DNA from: Chryseobacterium sp. W4I1
GTDB lineage: Bacteria > Bacteroidota > Bacteroidia > Flavobacteriales > Weeksellaceae
NCBI RefSeq assembly: GCF_030816115.1
Contig: NZ_JAUSXQ010000001.1
Span: forward strand, 1,054,001 to 1,118,000
Direction: 5' to 3'
Length of the DNA: 64,000 nucleotides
This document shows, piece by piece, positions 18,994 through 29,071 of the stretch. Each line of letters opens with the position of its first letter. Position 1 is the stretch's first letter. The translations under genes and the position numbers were made by a program. The notes beneath the pieces were generated by a model. That model saw only the letters and a program-made list of their open reading frames with translations. It searched no databases and was not told the origin of the DNA.

Positions 18994-20364
18994 ATGAATT
19001 TTCAAAATATCTCACTCTTATCCCTGTTTTTTTTCTTATTATTTTCATCAGGAGTAAAAAGCCAGGATAAATTTCCCGATGGAACACCTATCCCGAAATG
19101 GTTTAAAGAAAATAAGCCAACAGACCTTAATAAATTAGGAAAAAAGTACATTATTACAGATTTCGGGGTTAAAAACGACAGTACAATTCTTCAAACAAAA
19201 GAAGTTCAGGCCGTTATTGATATGGCTGCTAAAAACGGAGGGGTAATCATCGTTCCAAAAGGAACATTCCTGATCAGCTCTGTTTTCTTTAAGCAGGGAA
19301 CGCATTTGCATTTGGAGAAAGGCGCGAAGCTGAAAGGAAGTGATGATATCAGTGATTTCCCGGTCGTAGAAACAAGGATGGAAGGCCAGACGGTGAAATA
19401 TTTTCCGGCATTAATCAACGCAAACGGATTGGATGGCTTTACCATATCAGGAAAAGGAACGTTGGACGGAAATGGATTGCGCTTTTGGAAGGCATTCTGG
19501 AAAAGACGCCAATGGAATCCTAAATGTACAAATATGGACGAAATGAGGCCTCGGATCATCTATATTTCAAATTCAAAAAATGTTCAGATTGAAGATATTA
19601 CTGTGAAAAATTCGCCTTTCTGGAGCACACATTATTATAAGAGTGAATTTGTGAAATTGCTGAATTTAACGATTTTAGCACCGAAAGAACCGGTAAAAGC
19701 ACCGAGTACGGACGCCGTTGATATTGATGCATGTACCAATTTCCTAATTAAAAACTGCTATCTGTCAGTAAACGATGATGCCATTGCATTGAAAGGCGGA
19801 AAAGGTCCGAAAGCAGATAAAGATCCCAACAATGGTGAAAACAGGAATATCATCATTGAAGACAATACTTTTGGATTCTGCCATTCTGCATTAACTTGTG
19901 GAAGTGAATCGATTCATAATTACAATATCATTTTCAGAAACTCAACAGTAAAAGATGCATCAAGATTATTGCACTTAAAAATGAGACCGGATACGCCGCA
20001 ACATTACGAATATATTACCCTTGATAACATCAAAGGAAATGTAAAAACCTTCCTCTATATAAAAGGTTGGAATCAGTTTTTTGATTTGAAAGGAGAGGAG
20101 AAACCGAAAACCAGATCGGCAAATAATATTGTGTTAAAAAATATAGATATCAGTTGTGAAACAGGCTTTGACATTGAAAAATCAGACTTGTATGAACTGA
20201 AAGATTTTACCTTTGAAAACCTAAAGATAAAAGCACTGAAGCCTGAAGAACAGAATTTAAGCGTGATTAAAAATCTTAAGAAAGTAAAGGTAGAAGTCAC
20301 AAAAGAAAGCACGCTCAATACATCTTATGATAAAAAAGACGATACCGACGCCGCCCAAAAATAA
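18994..20364 (+). CDS. GH28 polygalacturonase / rhamnogalacturonase
   Basis: This secreted pectin-cleaving hydrolase has 456 residues, an N-terminal signal peptide (to about residue 24) and a parallel beta-helix. The GH28 active-site landmarks appear in divergent form: STDAVDID (238-245), VNDDAIALKGG (near 259-269), CHSALTCGSE (296-305) and LKMRPD (328-333). The canonical RIK is replaced by a KMRP sequence seen in one branch of GH28. It heads a tightly packed cluster with the CE12 gene 9 bases downstream. Whether it is exo- or endo-acting, and on homogalacturonan or RG-I, cannot be read from sequence. Confidence 0.9.
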   Translation: MNFQNISLLSLFFFLLFSSGVKSQDKFPDGTPIPKWFKENKPTDLNKLGKKYIITDFGVKNDSTILQTKEVQAVIDMAAKNGGVIIVPKGTFLISSVFFKQGTHLHLEKGAKLKGSDDISDFPVVETRMEGQTVKYFPALINANGLDGFTISGKGTLDGNGLRFWKAFWKRRQWNPKCTNMDEMRPRIIYISNSKNVQIEDITVKNSPFWSTHYYKSEFVKLLNLTILAPKEPVKAPSTDAVDIDACTNFLIKNCYLSVNDDAIALKGGKGPKADKDPNNGENRNIIIEDNTFGFCHSALTCGSESIHNYNIIFRNSTVKDASRLLHLKMRPDTPQHYEYITLDNIKGNVKTFLYIKGWNQFFDLKGEEKPKTRSANNIVLKNIDISCETGFDIEKSDLYELKDFTFENLKIKALKPEEQNLSVIKNLKKVKVEVTKESTLNTSYDKKDDTDAAQK

Positions 20365-20373
20365 TTATTCATA

Positions 20374-21696
20374 ATGAAAAACTGGATCGCTTTTTTAATA
20401 TTTTTTATTTGTTCATCAACATTTGCTCAGCAAACCACCTTCAAATTTGACTTTGGAGGAGACAGAGTGCAGAATGGCTTTATTCCTATCACAGAACATT
20501 CTAAATTCGACAGGAAAATTGGCTACGGATTTATGGATATTTCTAGCTTAAAATCCTTTGATAGAGGAGGAAGTGCTTTGACAGGAGATTATATTACCAG
20601 CGACAACCCTTTTTATTTTTCGGTAGTTATTCCTGAAGGAAATTATGATATTAAGTTAAATCTAGGCGACTCTAAAGGACTTTCTGAAACAACAGTACGT
20701 GTAGAAAACCGCCGCCTGATGCTGAACGATGTGAAAACAAAAGATGGTGAAATTGTTGAACAATCAATTACAGTTCACGTTAAAGACAGCATCATTCGTA
20801 ACCAAAACGGAGCTCAGATCGGAATCGTAAAATTAAAGACAAGAGAAAGAAAATATTTGCATTGGGATAACTTATTGACGATTGAATTTAATGGTAAAGT
20901 TCCAAAAGTCTGTGCAATAATCATTCAACCCAACCCAACAGCGAAAACCATTTATTTGACAGGAGATTCAACGGTAGTTGATGCGCAGTATGAACCGTGG
21001 GCATCGTGGGGACAGATGTTACCTTATTTTTTTGCTCCGAAAGACGTTGTGATTGCCAATTATGCTGAAAGTGGCGAAACATTAAAAGCCTTTGAAGACC
21101 GTCACCGAATCGATAAAATCTGGAGTAAAATAAAGCCCGGAGATTATTTGTTTATTCAGTTTGGGCATAACGACCAGAAATCAGGAAATAGTACGAAATC
21201 AGGATATAGAAAAAGACTGAAAGAATGGATTCTCAACGCTCGTGAATTAGGTGCAGTGTCTGTTTTAGTAACTTCAATGAACCGCCGGGTTTTTGATGAA
21301 AACAACAAGATTGTCAATACTTTGGATGATTTTCCTGATGCAATGCGGGAAATTGCAAAAGAAGAAAATGTATTTTTGATTGATTTGAATGCGATGAGTA
21401 AAAAACTGTTTGAAGCAATGGGCCCGGAAATTTCTAAAAAAGCATTTGTTTATTATCCCGCAAATTCCTACCCAAATCAATCTAATGCCTTGGCGGATGA
21501 CACGCATTTTAATGCATATGGAGCGTATGAACTGGCAAAATGTGTGGTGAAAAGTATTATTGACCAAGAATTGCCTTTAAGTAAATTGGTTTCAAAAAAT
21601 TATAAAGGTTTTGATTTAAACAAACCCGATGCTCCCGAAAAATTCCATTGGCCTGAAAGCATTTTTATGGAAGCTTTAAAGCCCGACGGAAATTAA
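20374..21696 (+). CDS. Rhamnogalacturonan acetylesterase (CE12, SGNH hydrolase)
   Basis: The enzyme removes acetyl groups from rhamnogalacturonan galacturonate so that the lyase can act. The 440-residue secreted protein has a signal peptide (to Ala18), an N-terminal carbohydrate-binding-like beta domain (about 22-175) and a C-terminal SGNH esterase domain. Catalytic elements are LTGDSTVVD with nucleophile Ser199, FGHNDQ (263-268) and DDTHFN (375-380) with the Asp/His pair. It is embedded between GH28 and GH106 genes on the same strand. Confidence 0.92.
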   Translation: MKNWIAFLIFFICSSTFAQQTTFKFDFGGDRVQNGFIPITEHSKFDRKIGYGFMDISSLKSFDRGGSALTGDYITSDNPFYFSVVIPEGNYDIKLNLGDSKGLSETTVRVENRRLMLNDVKTKDGEIVEQSITVHVKDSIIRNQNGAQIGIVKLKTRERKYLHWDNLLTIEFNGKVPKVCAIIIQPNPTAKTIYLTGDSTVVDAQYEPWASWGQMLPYFFAPKDVVIANYAESGETLKAFEDRHRIDKIWSKIKPGDYLFIQFGHNDQKSGNSTKSGYRKRLKEWILNARELGAVSVLVTSMNRRVFDENNKIVNTLDDFPDAMREIAKEENVFLIDLNAMSKKLFEAMGPEISKKAFVYYPANSYPNQSNALADDTHFNAYGAYELAKCVVKSIIDQELPLSKLVSKNYKGFDLNKPDAPEKFHWPESIFMEALKPDGN

Positions 21697-21804
21697 AACT
21701 AAGTTTTGAAGTTTAAATAATTTAAGGTCCTTCTAAAAAGCCGGATTACTCACTTAAGTAACGAATGTGTTTAAAGCTTTTGTGATTAAATTTAAAAGTT
21801 AAAA

Positions 21805-24582
21805 ATGAAAATTAAAAACATAGTCAGCCTCAGTCTAATCTGTTTTGCGTTCGGAAATATTGCCGCGCAGAATCCCTGGCCAAAAACCACCGAAACGGCA
21901 AAACCGTGGACACGATGGTGGTGGATGGGAAATGCAGTGGATGAAAAAGGATTGGGCAAACAGCTGACCACTTTAAATAAAGCAGGTTTCGGAGGCGTAG
22001 AAGTTGTCCCAATTTACGGTGCAAAAGGCTTCGAGAAACAATACATCAATTATCTTTCTCAGGAGTGGATGAAAATGCTTCAGTTCACTACCAACAAAGC
22101 AAAAAGCCTGAATATGGGCGTTGACATGGCGGTTGGGACGGGCTGGCCAATCGGCGGACCGCAAGTAAGCGAACAAGATGCTGCCACAAAAATGATCGTT
22201 CAGACATATACTATCTCATCAGGTGAAAAATTAGCGGAAAAAATTGTACTTAGAGATGAGAAGCAAAAGAATTTAAAAACTATAAAGCTGGATATTGTAA
22301 CGGCTTACAATGAAAAAAATGAACCGGTGGTTTTAACAGATAAAGTTAATGCTGATGGTGCTTTAAATTGGAAACCAACGTCAGGAAAATGGATAATCTA
22401 TGCAGTTTTCGTTGGTAAAACTTTACAAAAAGTAAAACGTGCAGCACTAGGAGGGGAAGGCTATACAATAGACCATTTTTCACCGGAAGCAACGGTGAAT
22501 TATTTTAAAAATATTGATCAGGCATTTGGCAGTTCAAATTACGGAATCCGCTCTTTTTTCAATGACAGTTATGAAGTTTACAATGCCGACTGGACTCCCG
22601 ATTTTAAAGAGGAATTTAAGAAAAGGAGAGGTTACGATGTGAGTCCATACATCAAATATTTGGTGAGTAACGAAGAAAACGAAATATCGGGAAGAATAAA
22701 ATCTGATTACAGGAAAACCTTAAGTGATTTGATTCTGAACCGTTTTACCCTAGATTTCACCAACTGGGCACATTCTAAAAATTCCAAAAATACCAACCAG
22801 GCACACGGTTCGCCGGGAAATTTGCTGGATTTGTATGCAGCAGTCGATATTCCAGAATCTGAAACTTTCGGAAGTACGGTTTTTGATATTCCGGGGTTGA
22901 GAAGAGATAGTGCAGATGTGCAAAAATCTGATATTCCAGATATTAATATGCTGAAATTTGCTTCATCGGCTGCAAATGTTACCGGTAAACAATTAATTTC
23001 AAACGAAACTTTCACCTGGCTTACCGAACATTTTAAGACATCATGGTCACAGGCAAAACCAGAAGTTGAGCAGGTTTTTTTATCAGGCATCAATCACGTT
23101 TTTTATCATGGTACAACATATACACCGGTCGATGTTGCTTTCCCGGGATGGCTGTTTTATGCTTCTGTTAATTTTGTTCCTGAAAACAGTTTGTGGCCCC
23201 ATTTAAAGGGTTTAAATTCTTATATCGAACGTACTCAATCTGTTTTGCAGAGCGGAAAATCGGATAACGAATTGCTGATGTACTGGCCTATTTACGACCA
23301 ATGGGCCAATCCGAAAGGGAAGGATGTGACATTTAAAGTTCATAATGTTGAAAAATGGTTACAGCCTACTCCGATGTATGAAAATCTGAATAAACTCAGT
23401 AAAAGGGGGTATTCCTTAGATATGGTTTCGGATAAAATGATTGGCGAATCGAGGTCGGAAAACCAGAAGATTCAGGTGTCGGAAGATGGTTCTACATATC
23501 AGGTTATGATTATTCCCAAATTAACTTATCTGCCCGAATCTACTTTAAAAAATATTTTGGATTTAGCTCAAAACGGAGCTGCAATAATTTTTCAAAACGA
23601 ACCAAAAGATATACCCGGATATTTTGAAGTCGAAAAAAGAAGGGCCCAATTAAAGTCTTTGTGGAGTAAAATGTCATTTCAAAACCTGGCTGGAAATTTG
23701 AAAACGGCGAGCTTTGGAAAAGGTAAAATCATTTTAAGTTCGGATATTGCGGAAGCGTTGGAATATTTAAAAATAGAAAGAGAAAAACTAGCTGACACCG
23801 GATTGAAATTCGTGAGAAGACAGTTTGACGGCGGAAAATATTATTACATCGTGAATCACACTTCAAAGGAAATTAATCAAAATATTCCTTTAAATTTTGT
23901 CGGAAAACAAGTTGCTCTAATGAATCCTGAAAACGGAGATTTTGGACTTGCTGAAATTCAGGATAGTTCGGTTAGAGTACAACTGAAATCAGGAGAATCT
24001 TTAATTATAAAAGCTTCTGAAAACATAAACAGTTCAATTCCAAAATGGAAATATGTTGAAAAGACAGATTCTCCTATCAATTTAAATCAAAACTGGCAAT
24101 TAACTTTCAAAGAAGGCGGTCCCGAACTTCCAAAATCAAGAAAATTAAAGAAATTGGAACCCTGGACCAATTTCTCAGAAGATCCTGCAACACAAAGCTT
24201 TTCAGGGACTGGTGTTTATATAACAACTTTAAACTTGAAAAACAAAAATGCAGACGATTATCTTTTAAAATTTGATAAGCTGTATGAAAGTGCAAAAGTA
24301 ATTGTCAACGGTCAGGAAGCGGGAATTGTCTGGAGCATTCCTTTTGAAATTAATATTGGAAAATACCTGAAAAAAGGGAAAAATACCATTCAGATTGAAG
24401 TCTGTAATTTAATGGCGAATAGAATCCGCTACATGGATCAGAATAAAATTCAGTGGCGGAATTACCACGAAATCAATTTTGTGAATATCAACTATAAGCC
24501 TTTTGATGCATCTAACTGGAAAGTGCAGCCTTCCGGTCTGGATGGCGAAATTAAATTGATTCCAATACATTATTCAAAATAA
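21805..24582 (+). CDS. GH106 alpha-L-rhamnosidase
   Basis: This 925-residue secreted exo-enzyme releases terminal rhamnose from RG-I-derived oligosaccharides. It has a signal peptide (to about residue 21) and then the GH106 hallmark RWWWMGNAVDEKGLGKQL followed by GFGGVEVVPIYGAKGFE. A C-terminal jelly-roll domain resembles beta-galactosidase sugar-binding modules (YLLKFDKLYESAKVIVNG). The length is normal for GH106. The next gene starts 12 bases on. The released rhamnose would feed RhaT and the rhamnose enzymes downstream. Confidence 0.93.
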   Translation: MKIKNIVSLSLICFAFGNIAAQNPWPKTTETAKPWTRWWWMGNAVDEKGLGKQLTTLNKAGFGGVEVVPIYGAKGFEKQYINYLSQEWMKMLQFTTNKAKSLNMGVDMAVGTGWPIGGPQVSEQDAATKMIVQTYTISSGEKLAEKIVLRDEKQKNLKTIKLDIVTAYNEKNEPVVLTDKVNADGALNWKPTSGKWIIYAVFVGKTLQKVKRAALGGEGYTIDHFSPEATVNYFKNIDQAFGSSNYGIRSFFNDSYEVYNADWTPDFKEEFKKRRGYDVSPYIKYLVSNEENEISGRIKSDYRKTLSDLILNRFTLDFTNWAHSKNSKNTNQAHGSPGNLLDLYAAVDIPESETFGSTVFDIPGLRRDSADVQKSDIPDINMLKFASSAANVTGKQLISNETFTWLTEHFKTSWSQAKPEVEQVFLSGINHVFYHGTTYTPVDVAFPGWLFYASVNFVPENSLWPHLKGLNSYIERTQSVLQSGKSDNELLMYWPIYDQWANPKGKDVTFKVHNVEKWLQPTPMYENLNKLSKRGYSLDMVSDKMIGESRSENQKIQVSEDGSTYQVMIIPKLTYLPESTLKNILDLAQNGAAIIFQNEPKDIPGYFEVEKRRAQLKSLWSKMSFQNLAGNLKTASFGKGKIILSSDIAEALEYLKIEREKLADTGLKFVRRQFDGGKYYYIVNHTSKEINQNIPLNFVGKQVALMNPENGDFGLAEIQDSSVRVQLKSGESLIIKASENINSSIPKWKYVEKTDSPINLNQNWQLTFKEGGPELPKSRKLKKLEPWTNFSEDPATQSFSGTGVYITTLNLKNKNADDYLLKFDKLYESAKVIVNGQEAGIVWSIPFEINIGKYLKKGKNTIQIEVCNLMANRIRYMDQNKIQWRNYHEINFVNINYKPFDASNWKVQPSGLDGEIKLIPIHYSK

Positions 24583-24593
24583 AATTAAAAGAA

Positions 24594-25412
24594 ATGAATA
24601 ACAAAATAGTAAAAACATTCGCAGTAGGAACTTTGCTGACATTCAGCTTTTCTAATGCTCAGCAGAAACCAAAAGTCGTTTTGGACAATTTTTTCAACAA
24701 CGAAAAAAAGGAAAATAAAGAAACCAAAGTCCTGGAATCCTGGCATTATACATGGAATGACACCAGCAACGGCGGGTTTTCTTTGTTGGGAGAAATTTTC
24801 ACAAAACAAGGCGCAGAAATCAGTATGCTTACAACTGCTCCGACCAAAAAAGATTTGAGAAATGCCGGTATTTATATCATTGTCGATGCGGATATTGACA
24901 AAGAAGCTTACGGTGGAAAGGCAAATCTGATTGATGCAGCAAGCATCAAAAATTTGGTGGAATGGGTGAACAATGGTGGTGTGTTGGTTTTAATGAGTAA
25001 CGACAGAGGTAATTCTGAATTTGAACATTTCAACAAACTGGCGGGAGAATTTGGAATTCATTTTAACGATGACAGTTACAACCGTGTTCAGAAAAGAGAA
25101 TTTGAGCAGGGAAAAGTGATGGTTCCGGCAGGAAATGAAGTTTTTTCTGAGCAGAAATTATATATGAAAGAAGTAAGCTCCATCGATGTGAAATCCCCTG
25201 CTAAAGCCATTTTGGAGGCAGAAGGGAGGAATATCGGAGCTATTGCAAAATTCGGTAAAGGAACAGTTTTCGCATTGGGCGACCCGTGGTGTTATAACGA
25301 GTACATTGACGGCAAAAAGCTACCCGCTGATTTTACCAATTATCAGGGAACTGAAGAGTGGGTAAAGTGGTTATTGAAGCAGACTTCTAATTTCAATAGC
25401 GCAATCGATTGA
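24594..25412 (+). CDS. Secreted DUF4350-like protein of the RG-I cluster
   Basis: This 272-residue protein has a signal peptide ending near FSNAQQ and a Rossmann-like core resembling DUF4350/glutamine-amidotransferase-like domains: IYIIVDADIDKE, LVEWVNNGGVLVLMSNDRGN and a closing GKGTVFALGDPWCYNEY. Obvious catalytic Cys-His-Glu residues are not evident. Related domains are, as I recall, found attached to GH105 proteins, and a GH105 gene lies two genes downstream, so it may be an accessory subunit of unsaturated rhamnogalacturonyl hydrolysis. That role is speculative. The stop codon overlaps a GCAATCGATTGA operator-like sequence (25401-25412). Confidence 0.7.
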   Translation: MNNKIVKTFAVGTLLTFSFSNAQQKPKVVLDNFFNNEKKENKETKVLESWHYTWNDTSNGGFSLLGEIFTKQGAEISMLTTAPTKKDLRNAGIYIIVDADIDKEAYGGKANLIDAASIKNLVEWVNNGGVLVLMSNDRGNSEFEHFNKLAGEFGIHFNDDSYNRVQKREFEQGKVMVPAGNEVFSEQKLYMKEVSSIDVKSPAKAILEAEGRNIGAIAKFGKGTVFALGDPWCYNEYIDGKKLPADFTNYQGTEEWVKWLLKQTSNFNSAID

Positions 25413-25576
25413 AATTGAGTATTGGAATATTTGGGCAGCTTTGAACTTCGTTCGTAAATTTAGCTAAAAGCATTTGCTTTTTTCTCAATCGTGCCCTGCG
25501 TTCCTGCTTTTTGCCTCCGCTTTGCTCTGGCAAAAAGAGCTCCACTCAGGTCAGGCTGCAAGTGATTCAACGTAAC

Positions 25577-25609
25577 ATCCTTGTCAAGGTTCTAAACCTT
25601 GACAAGGAT
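25577..25609. repeat. Perfect 15-bp inverted repeat
   Basis: ATCCTTGTCAAGGTT, CTA, then its exact complement AACCTTGACAAGGAT. This strong hairpin lies in the 280-base gap before the PL11 gene and is directly followed by the double-hairpin repeat. It may act as a terminator or RNA processing site and resembles a dispersed flavobacterial repeat. Confidence 0.75.
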
Positions 25610-25615
25610 AAAATT

Positions 25616-25680
25616 CAATAGGAACGGGCTGAAGCCGTTTATGAATAATGAAAATATAGATTGGCTTTAGCCGAAACTTA
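25616..25680 (+). repeat. Dispersed double-hairpin repeat (GGGCTTTAGCCC family), copy 2
   Basis: CAATAGGAACGGGCTGAAGC begins the copy and TTGGCTTTAGCCGAAACTTA ends it, ending 12 bases before the PL11 start. It matches the copies at 16848, 42541 and 48180 (inverted). Confidence 0.75.
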
Positions 25681-25692
25681 CAAAGAAGATTT

Positions 25693-27567
25693 ATGAAGAT
25701 CAAATATATACTCATCACATCCGCCATTTTCCTATCGCAGATGTTTTCTGCCCAAAGGCAAATGGAATATCTGAAAAGAGGAATCGTTGCCATACCTTCA
25801 GATTCAGGCGTTTTTGTGAGTTGGCGTTTGCTGGGCACGGAACCTCAAAATATTCGGTTTGACTTATACCGTATTGAAAATAACAAAAGCAAAAAGCTGA
25901 ATGAAAAGCCATTGGTAAGCGGAACTAATTTCTTAGATAAAACTGCTGACAAAGCGAAGAATTACACCTATTTCGTTAAGTCAAATACTCAGGATAAATC
26001 AGTTGACAACGATTCTGCAAAATATGTAGCCAATCAAAAACCTTATTTTTCTATTCCCTTAAAAACACCACAAGGGTATACCCCGAATGATGCTTCTGTG
26101 GCAGATTTGGATGGTGATAGTGAATATGAAATCATCCTTCATCAAACCGGAAGGTCAAAAGACAACAGCCAGAAAGGAGAAACCGACCCACCAATTATTC
26201 AGGCTTACAAAATGAATGGAAAGCTTTTGTGGGAAATTAATCTGGGTAAAAACATAAGAGAAGGAGCGCATTACACGCAATTTTTAGTCTATGATCTTGA
26301 TCAGGACGGAAAAGCTGAAATCGTAATGAAAACCGCCGACGGAAGCAAAGACGGCAAAGGAAAATTTATCGGAGATGCAACAAAAAATTACGTCAATGAA
26401 AACGGAATGATCCTTTCCGGACCGGAGTTTCTGACTGTTTTTAATGGTGAAACCGGCGAAGAAATTCATACCGTGAATTATGAAGTTCCAAGATTTGCAG
26501 GGAGTCTGAATCCAACCAACGAACAAATGACCGAAACCTGGGGCGATGCAAAAGGAAACCGAATCGATAGATTTCTGGGAGCCATTGCTTATCTGGACGG
26601 TAAAACACCAAGTGTAATTATGTCGAGAGGTTATTATACCAGAACGGCGATTGCGGCCTGGGATTATAAAGATAAAAAACTCAGTTTGCGATGGCTTTTT
26701 GATACCGAAAGTTCGGAAGAAAATAAGAAATTCCGTGGTCAGGGAAATCATAATCTGAGTATTGCGGATGTTGATAATGACGGAAAAGATGAAATTATCT
26801 TCGGTGCCATGACGGTTGATGACAATGGGAAAGTGCTGAACAGTACAGGCTTTGGCCATGGTGATGCGCTGCACGTTGGAGATTTAGACCCATCTAATCC
26901 CGGATTGGAAATTTTTGATATTCAAGAAAGATTTGATGATGCAGGTGCACATTTCAGAGACGGCAAAACCGGAAAAGTTTTATGGAAATTACCTTCTACT
27001 GTGTATAGCAAACAGGGAAAGTTTCAGGGTCCGGGACGAGGATTGTCTTTAAATATCGATCCTCGTTATAACGGTTCAGAATGTTGGGCTGCAGGGGCCG
27101 GAGTCAAGGGACTTTACGATGCAAAAGGAAATAAGATCAGTGAGAAAAGTCCTGCCTGCAATATGGGGATTTATTGGGACGGAGATTTTTTAAGTGAAAT
27201 TTTAGACGGAACTTCCGTGTCAAAATGGAATTGGAAAAATGAAAAATCAAACCTGATTTTTGATGCTAAAGATTTTCAATGTGAATCCAACAACGGCACC
27301 AAGAAAAATCCTTCCTTGGTTGCTGATCTATTTGGAGACTGGCGGGAAGAAGTGATGTACAGAACAGCCGATAACCAAGAATTGAGAATCTTTTCAACGG
27401 CTATTCCAACCAAACACAGATTGTACACTTTAATGCATAATCCACAATACCGGTTGAGCATCGTCTGGCAAAATGTAGGGTACAACCAGCCTCCACATAC
27501 CGATTATTATTTGGATGAATCTGTTTCAAAGGTTCCTGCACCTAATATTCATACAGTTAAACCTTAA
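25693..27567 (+). CDS. Rhamnogalacturonan lyase (PL11)
   Basis: This lyase cleaves the RG-I backbone by beta-elimination, giving oligosaccharides with an unsaturated galacturonyl end. Its 624 residues start with a signal peptide ending MFSAQRQ, then the PL11 opening MEYLKRGIVAIP and GVFVSWRLLGTE. An eight-bladed propeller follows with repeated calcium-binding loops: DLDGDSEYEI, DLDQDGKAEI and DVDNDGKDEI. The products are substrates of the GH105 encoded next. The end of the preceding gene and the repeats in the 280-base gap suggest either its own promoter or a processed transcript. Confidence 0.95.
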   Translation: MKIKYILITSAIFLSQMFSAQRQMEYLKRGIVAIPSDSGVFVSWRLLGTEPQNIRFDLYRIENNKSKKLNEKPLVSGTNFLDKTADKAKNYTYFVKSNTQDKSVDNDSAKYVANQKPYFSIPLKTPQGYTPNDASVADLDGDSEYEIILHQTGRSKDNSQKGETDPPIIQAYKMNGKLLWEINLGKNIREGAHYTQFLVYDLDQDGKAEIVMKTADGSKDGKGKFIGDATKNYVNENGMILSGPEFLTVFNGETGEEIHTVNYEVPRFAGSLNPTNEQMTETWGDAKGNRIDRFLGAIAYLDGKTPSVIMSRGYYTRTAIAAWDYKDKKLSLRWLFDTESSEENKKFRGQGNHNLSIADVDNDGKDEIIFGAMTVDDNGKVLNSTGFGHGDALHVGDLDPSNPGLEIFDIQERFDDAGAHFRDGKTGKVLWKLPSTVYSKQGKFQGPGRGLSLNIDPRYNGSECWAAGAGVKGLYDAKGNKISEKSPACNMGIYWDGDFLSEILDGTSVSKWNWKNEKSNLIFDAKDFQCESNNGTKKNPSLVADLFGDWREEVMYRTADNQELRIFSTAIPTKHRLYTLMHNPQYRLSIVWQNVGYNQPPHTDYYLDESVSKVPAPNIHTVKP

Positions 27568-27635
27568 TCAGTCGTAATGCTTATAATTCAAACTATTTAA
27601 ACTAATACATTGTAAAATAAAAAATATATATAATT

Positions 27636-28799
27636 ATGAAGAAAGTATTAATGAGAGGCGCTTTTTATGCGTTGATTATTGGAGTTTTATCTTCTTGTTC
27701 AGTTCAGAAAGAAACGAGTGCAAAGAACGTTAATCTTCCGGATAAAAAAGAAGTGTTGGAAGTTTCACAGAGAGCAAATCAATATTTCATGAACAAATGG
27801 TCCGATACAGGAAAGGAAATCGTGGGCAAGAAAGTATGGCCCAGCAATCTATGGACGAGAGCTGTTTATTATGAGGGATTAATCGCGCTTTATAAAGTAG
27901 ATCCTAAAAAAGAATATTACGATTACGCCATGTCATGGTCAGAAAAGCACAATTGGGATATGATGCGAGATACTTATACCCGTAATGCAGATAATCAGGC
28001 TTGTAGTCAGACGTATTTGGATCTTTATGAAATCGATGGTAAAAAAAATCCGGAGAGAATAAAATTCGTTAAGGCTTCCATAGACAGTATGATGGCTACC
28101 AGTAAAGTTGACGACTGGTGGTGGATTGATGCGTTACAAATGGGAATGCCTATTTTCACAAAACTGGGCAGAATGACAGGCGAAAAAAAATATTTTGACA
28201 GAAACTATGAGATGTATGCCTACACAAAATACAAACACGGCGGAAATGGTTTGTACAACCCAAAAGATAAACTTTGGTGGCGAGACAAGAGTTTCGTTCC
28301 GCCTTACAAAGAACCTAACGGCGAAGATTGCTACTGGAGTCGTGGAAATGGTTGGGTAGTTGCTGCTCTGGCACGTACGCTGGAGGACACGCCGAAATCC
28401 GATCCCCATTATCAGGAATATCTGCAGGATTACAAAGATTTGTTATCGGCTTTGGTTCCGATTCAGAGAGAAGATGGTTTCTGGAATGCAAGTTTACATG
28501 ACCCAAACAATTTTGGAGGCAAGGAAATGACGGGAACTGCTCTGTTTGTATATGGAATGGCGTATGGAATCAATAAAGGTTTGATTGATAAAAAAACGTA
28601 TTTACCCGTTATTGTGAAAGCCTGGAATGCAATTGCAAAAGATTCCGTTCAGCCTGATGGATTTTTAGGTTGGGTACAGGGAACTGGAAAAGAACCTAAA
28701 GACGGTCAGCCACTTGCTGTTGATAAAGAACCTGATTTTGAAGACTATGGCTTAGGCTGCCTGTTGCTTGCTGCAAGTGAAGTGTATAAATTGAAGTAA
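27636..28799 (+). CDS. Unsaturated rhamnogalacturonyl hydrolase (GH105)
   Basis: The enzyme removes the unsaturated galacturonyl residue from PL11 products, yielding the 5-keto-4-deoxyuronate that KduI uses. It has 387 residues and an (alpha/alpha)6 barrel. The N-terminus is a lipoprotein signal with Cys21 (LSSCS), so it is probably anchored in the periplasm or outer membrane. The catalytic aspartate is in DDWWWIDALQMGMP (Asp165), and WSRGNGWVVAALA (234-246) is the family signature. It closes the RG-I enzyme cluster. Confidence 0.94.
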   Translation: MKKVLMRGAFYALIIGVLSSCSVQKETSAKNVNLPDKKEVLEVSQRANQYFMNKWSDTGKEIVGKKVWPSNLWTRAVYYEGLIALYKVDPKKEYYDYAMSWSEKHNWDMMRDTYTRNADNQACSQTYLDLYEIDGKKNPERIKFVKASIDSMMATSKVDDWWWIDALQMGMPIFTKLGRMTGEKKYFDRNYEMYAYTKYKHGGNGLYNPKDKLWWRDKSFVPPYKEPNGEDCYWSRGNGWVVAALARTLEDTPKSDPHYQEYLQDYKDLLSALVPIQREDGFWNASLHDPNNFGGKEMTGTALFVYGMAYGINKGLIDKKTYLPVIVKAWNAIAKDSVQPDGFLGWVQGTGKEPKDGQPLAVDKEPDFEDYGLGCLLLAASEVYKLK

Positions 28800-28848
28800 A
28801 TTAATATTGAAGAATTGGTTAATTCTCACTGAGTACTTATCGACTTAG

Positions 28849-29042
28849 GAAGCAGGAGCGTTAAGAAAATTAATTCTGTGAACGTTAAGAAAATTCTACT
28901 GTTTGAAGCGCGACACAAATATTGAATTGAAGAACTTATATTGAAATCGCGCAAGTTTAGAATTTTTAGAGAACAGAATTAATTTTTAGCGGATGATTCC
29001 AAGTCTTGAATTTTTGATTCTTTTGTTTCAAGACAAAAGAAT
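28849..29042 (+). repeat. Long intergenic repeat (GTTTGAAGCGC family), copy C
   Basis: This copy starts TTAGGAAGCAGGAGCGTTAA, has CTACTGTTTGAAGCGCGACA, and ends with a tight hairpin TTCTTTTGT-TTCAAG-ACAAAAGAA. Copy A has extra bases in this loop. It fills most of the gap between GH105 and rhaT, and the terminal hairpin could terminate the upstream operon. Confidence 0.72.
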
Positions 29043-29071
29043 TATTATTGCAAACATGACACTACAAGATG

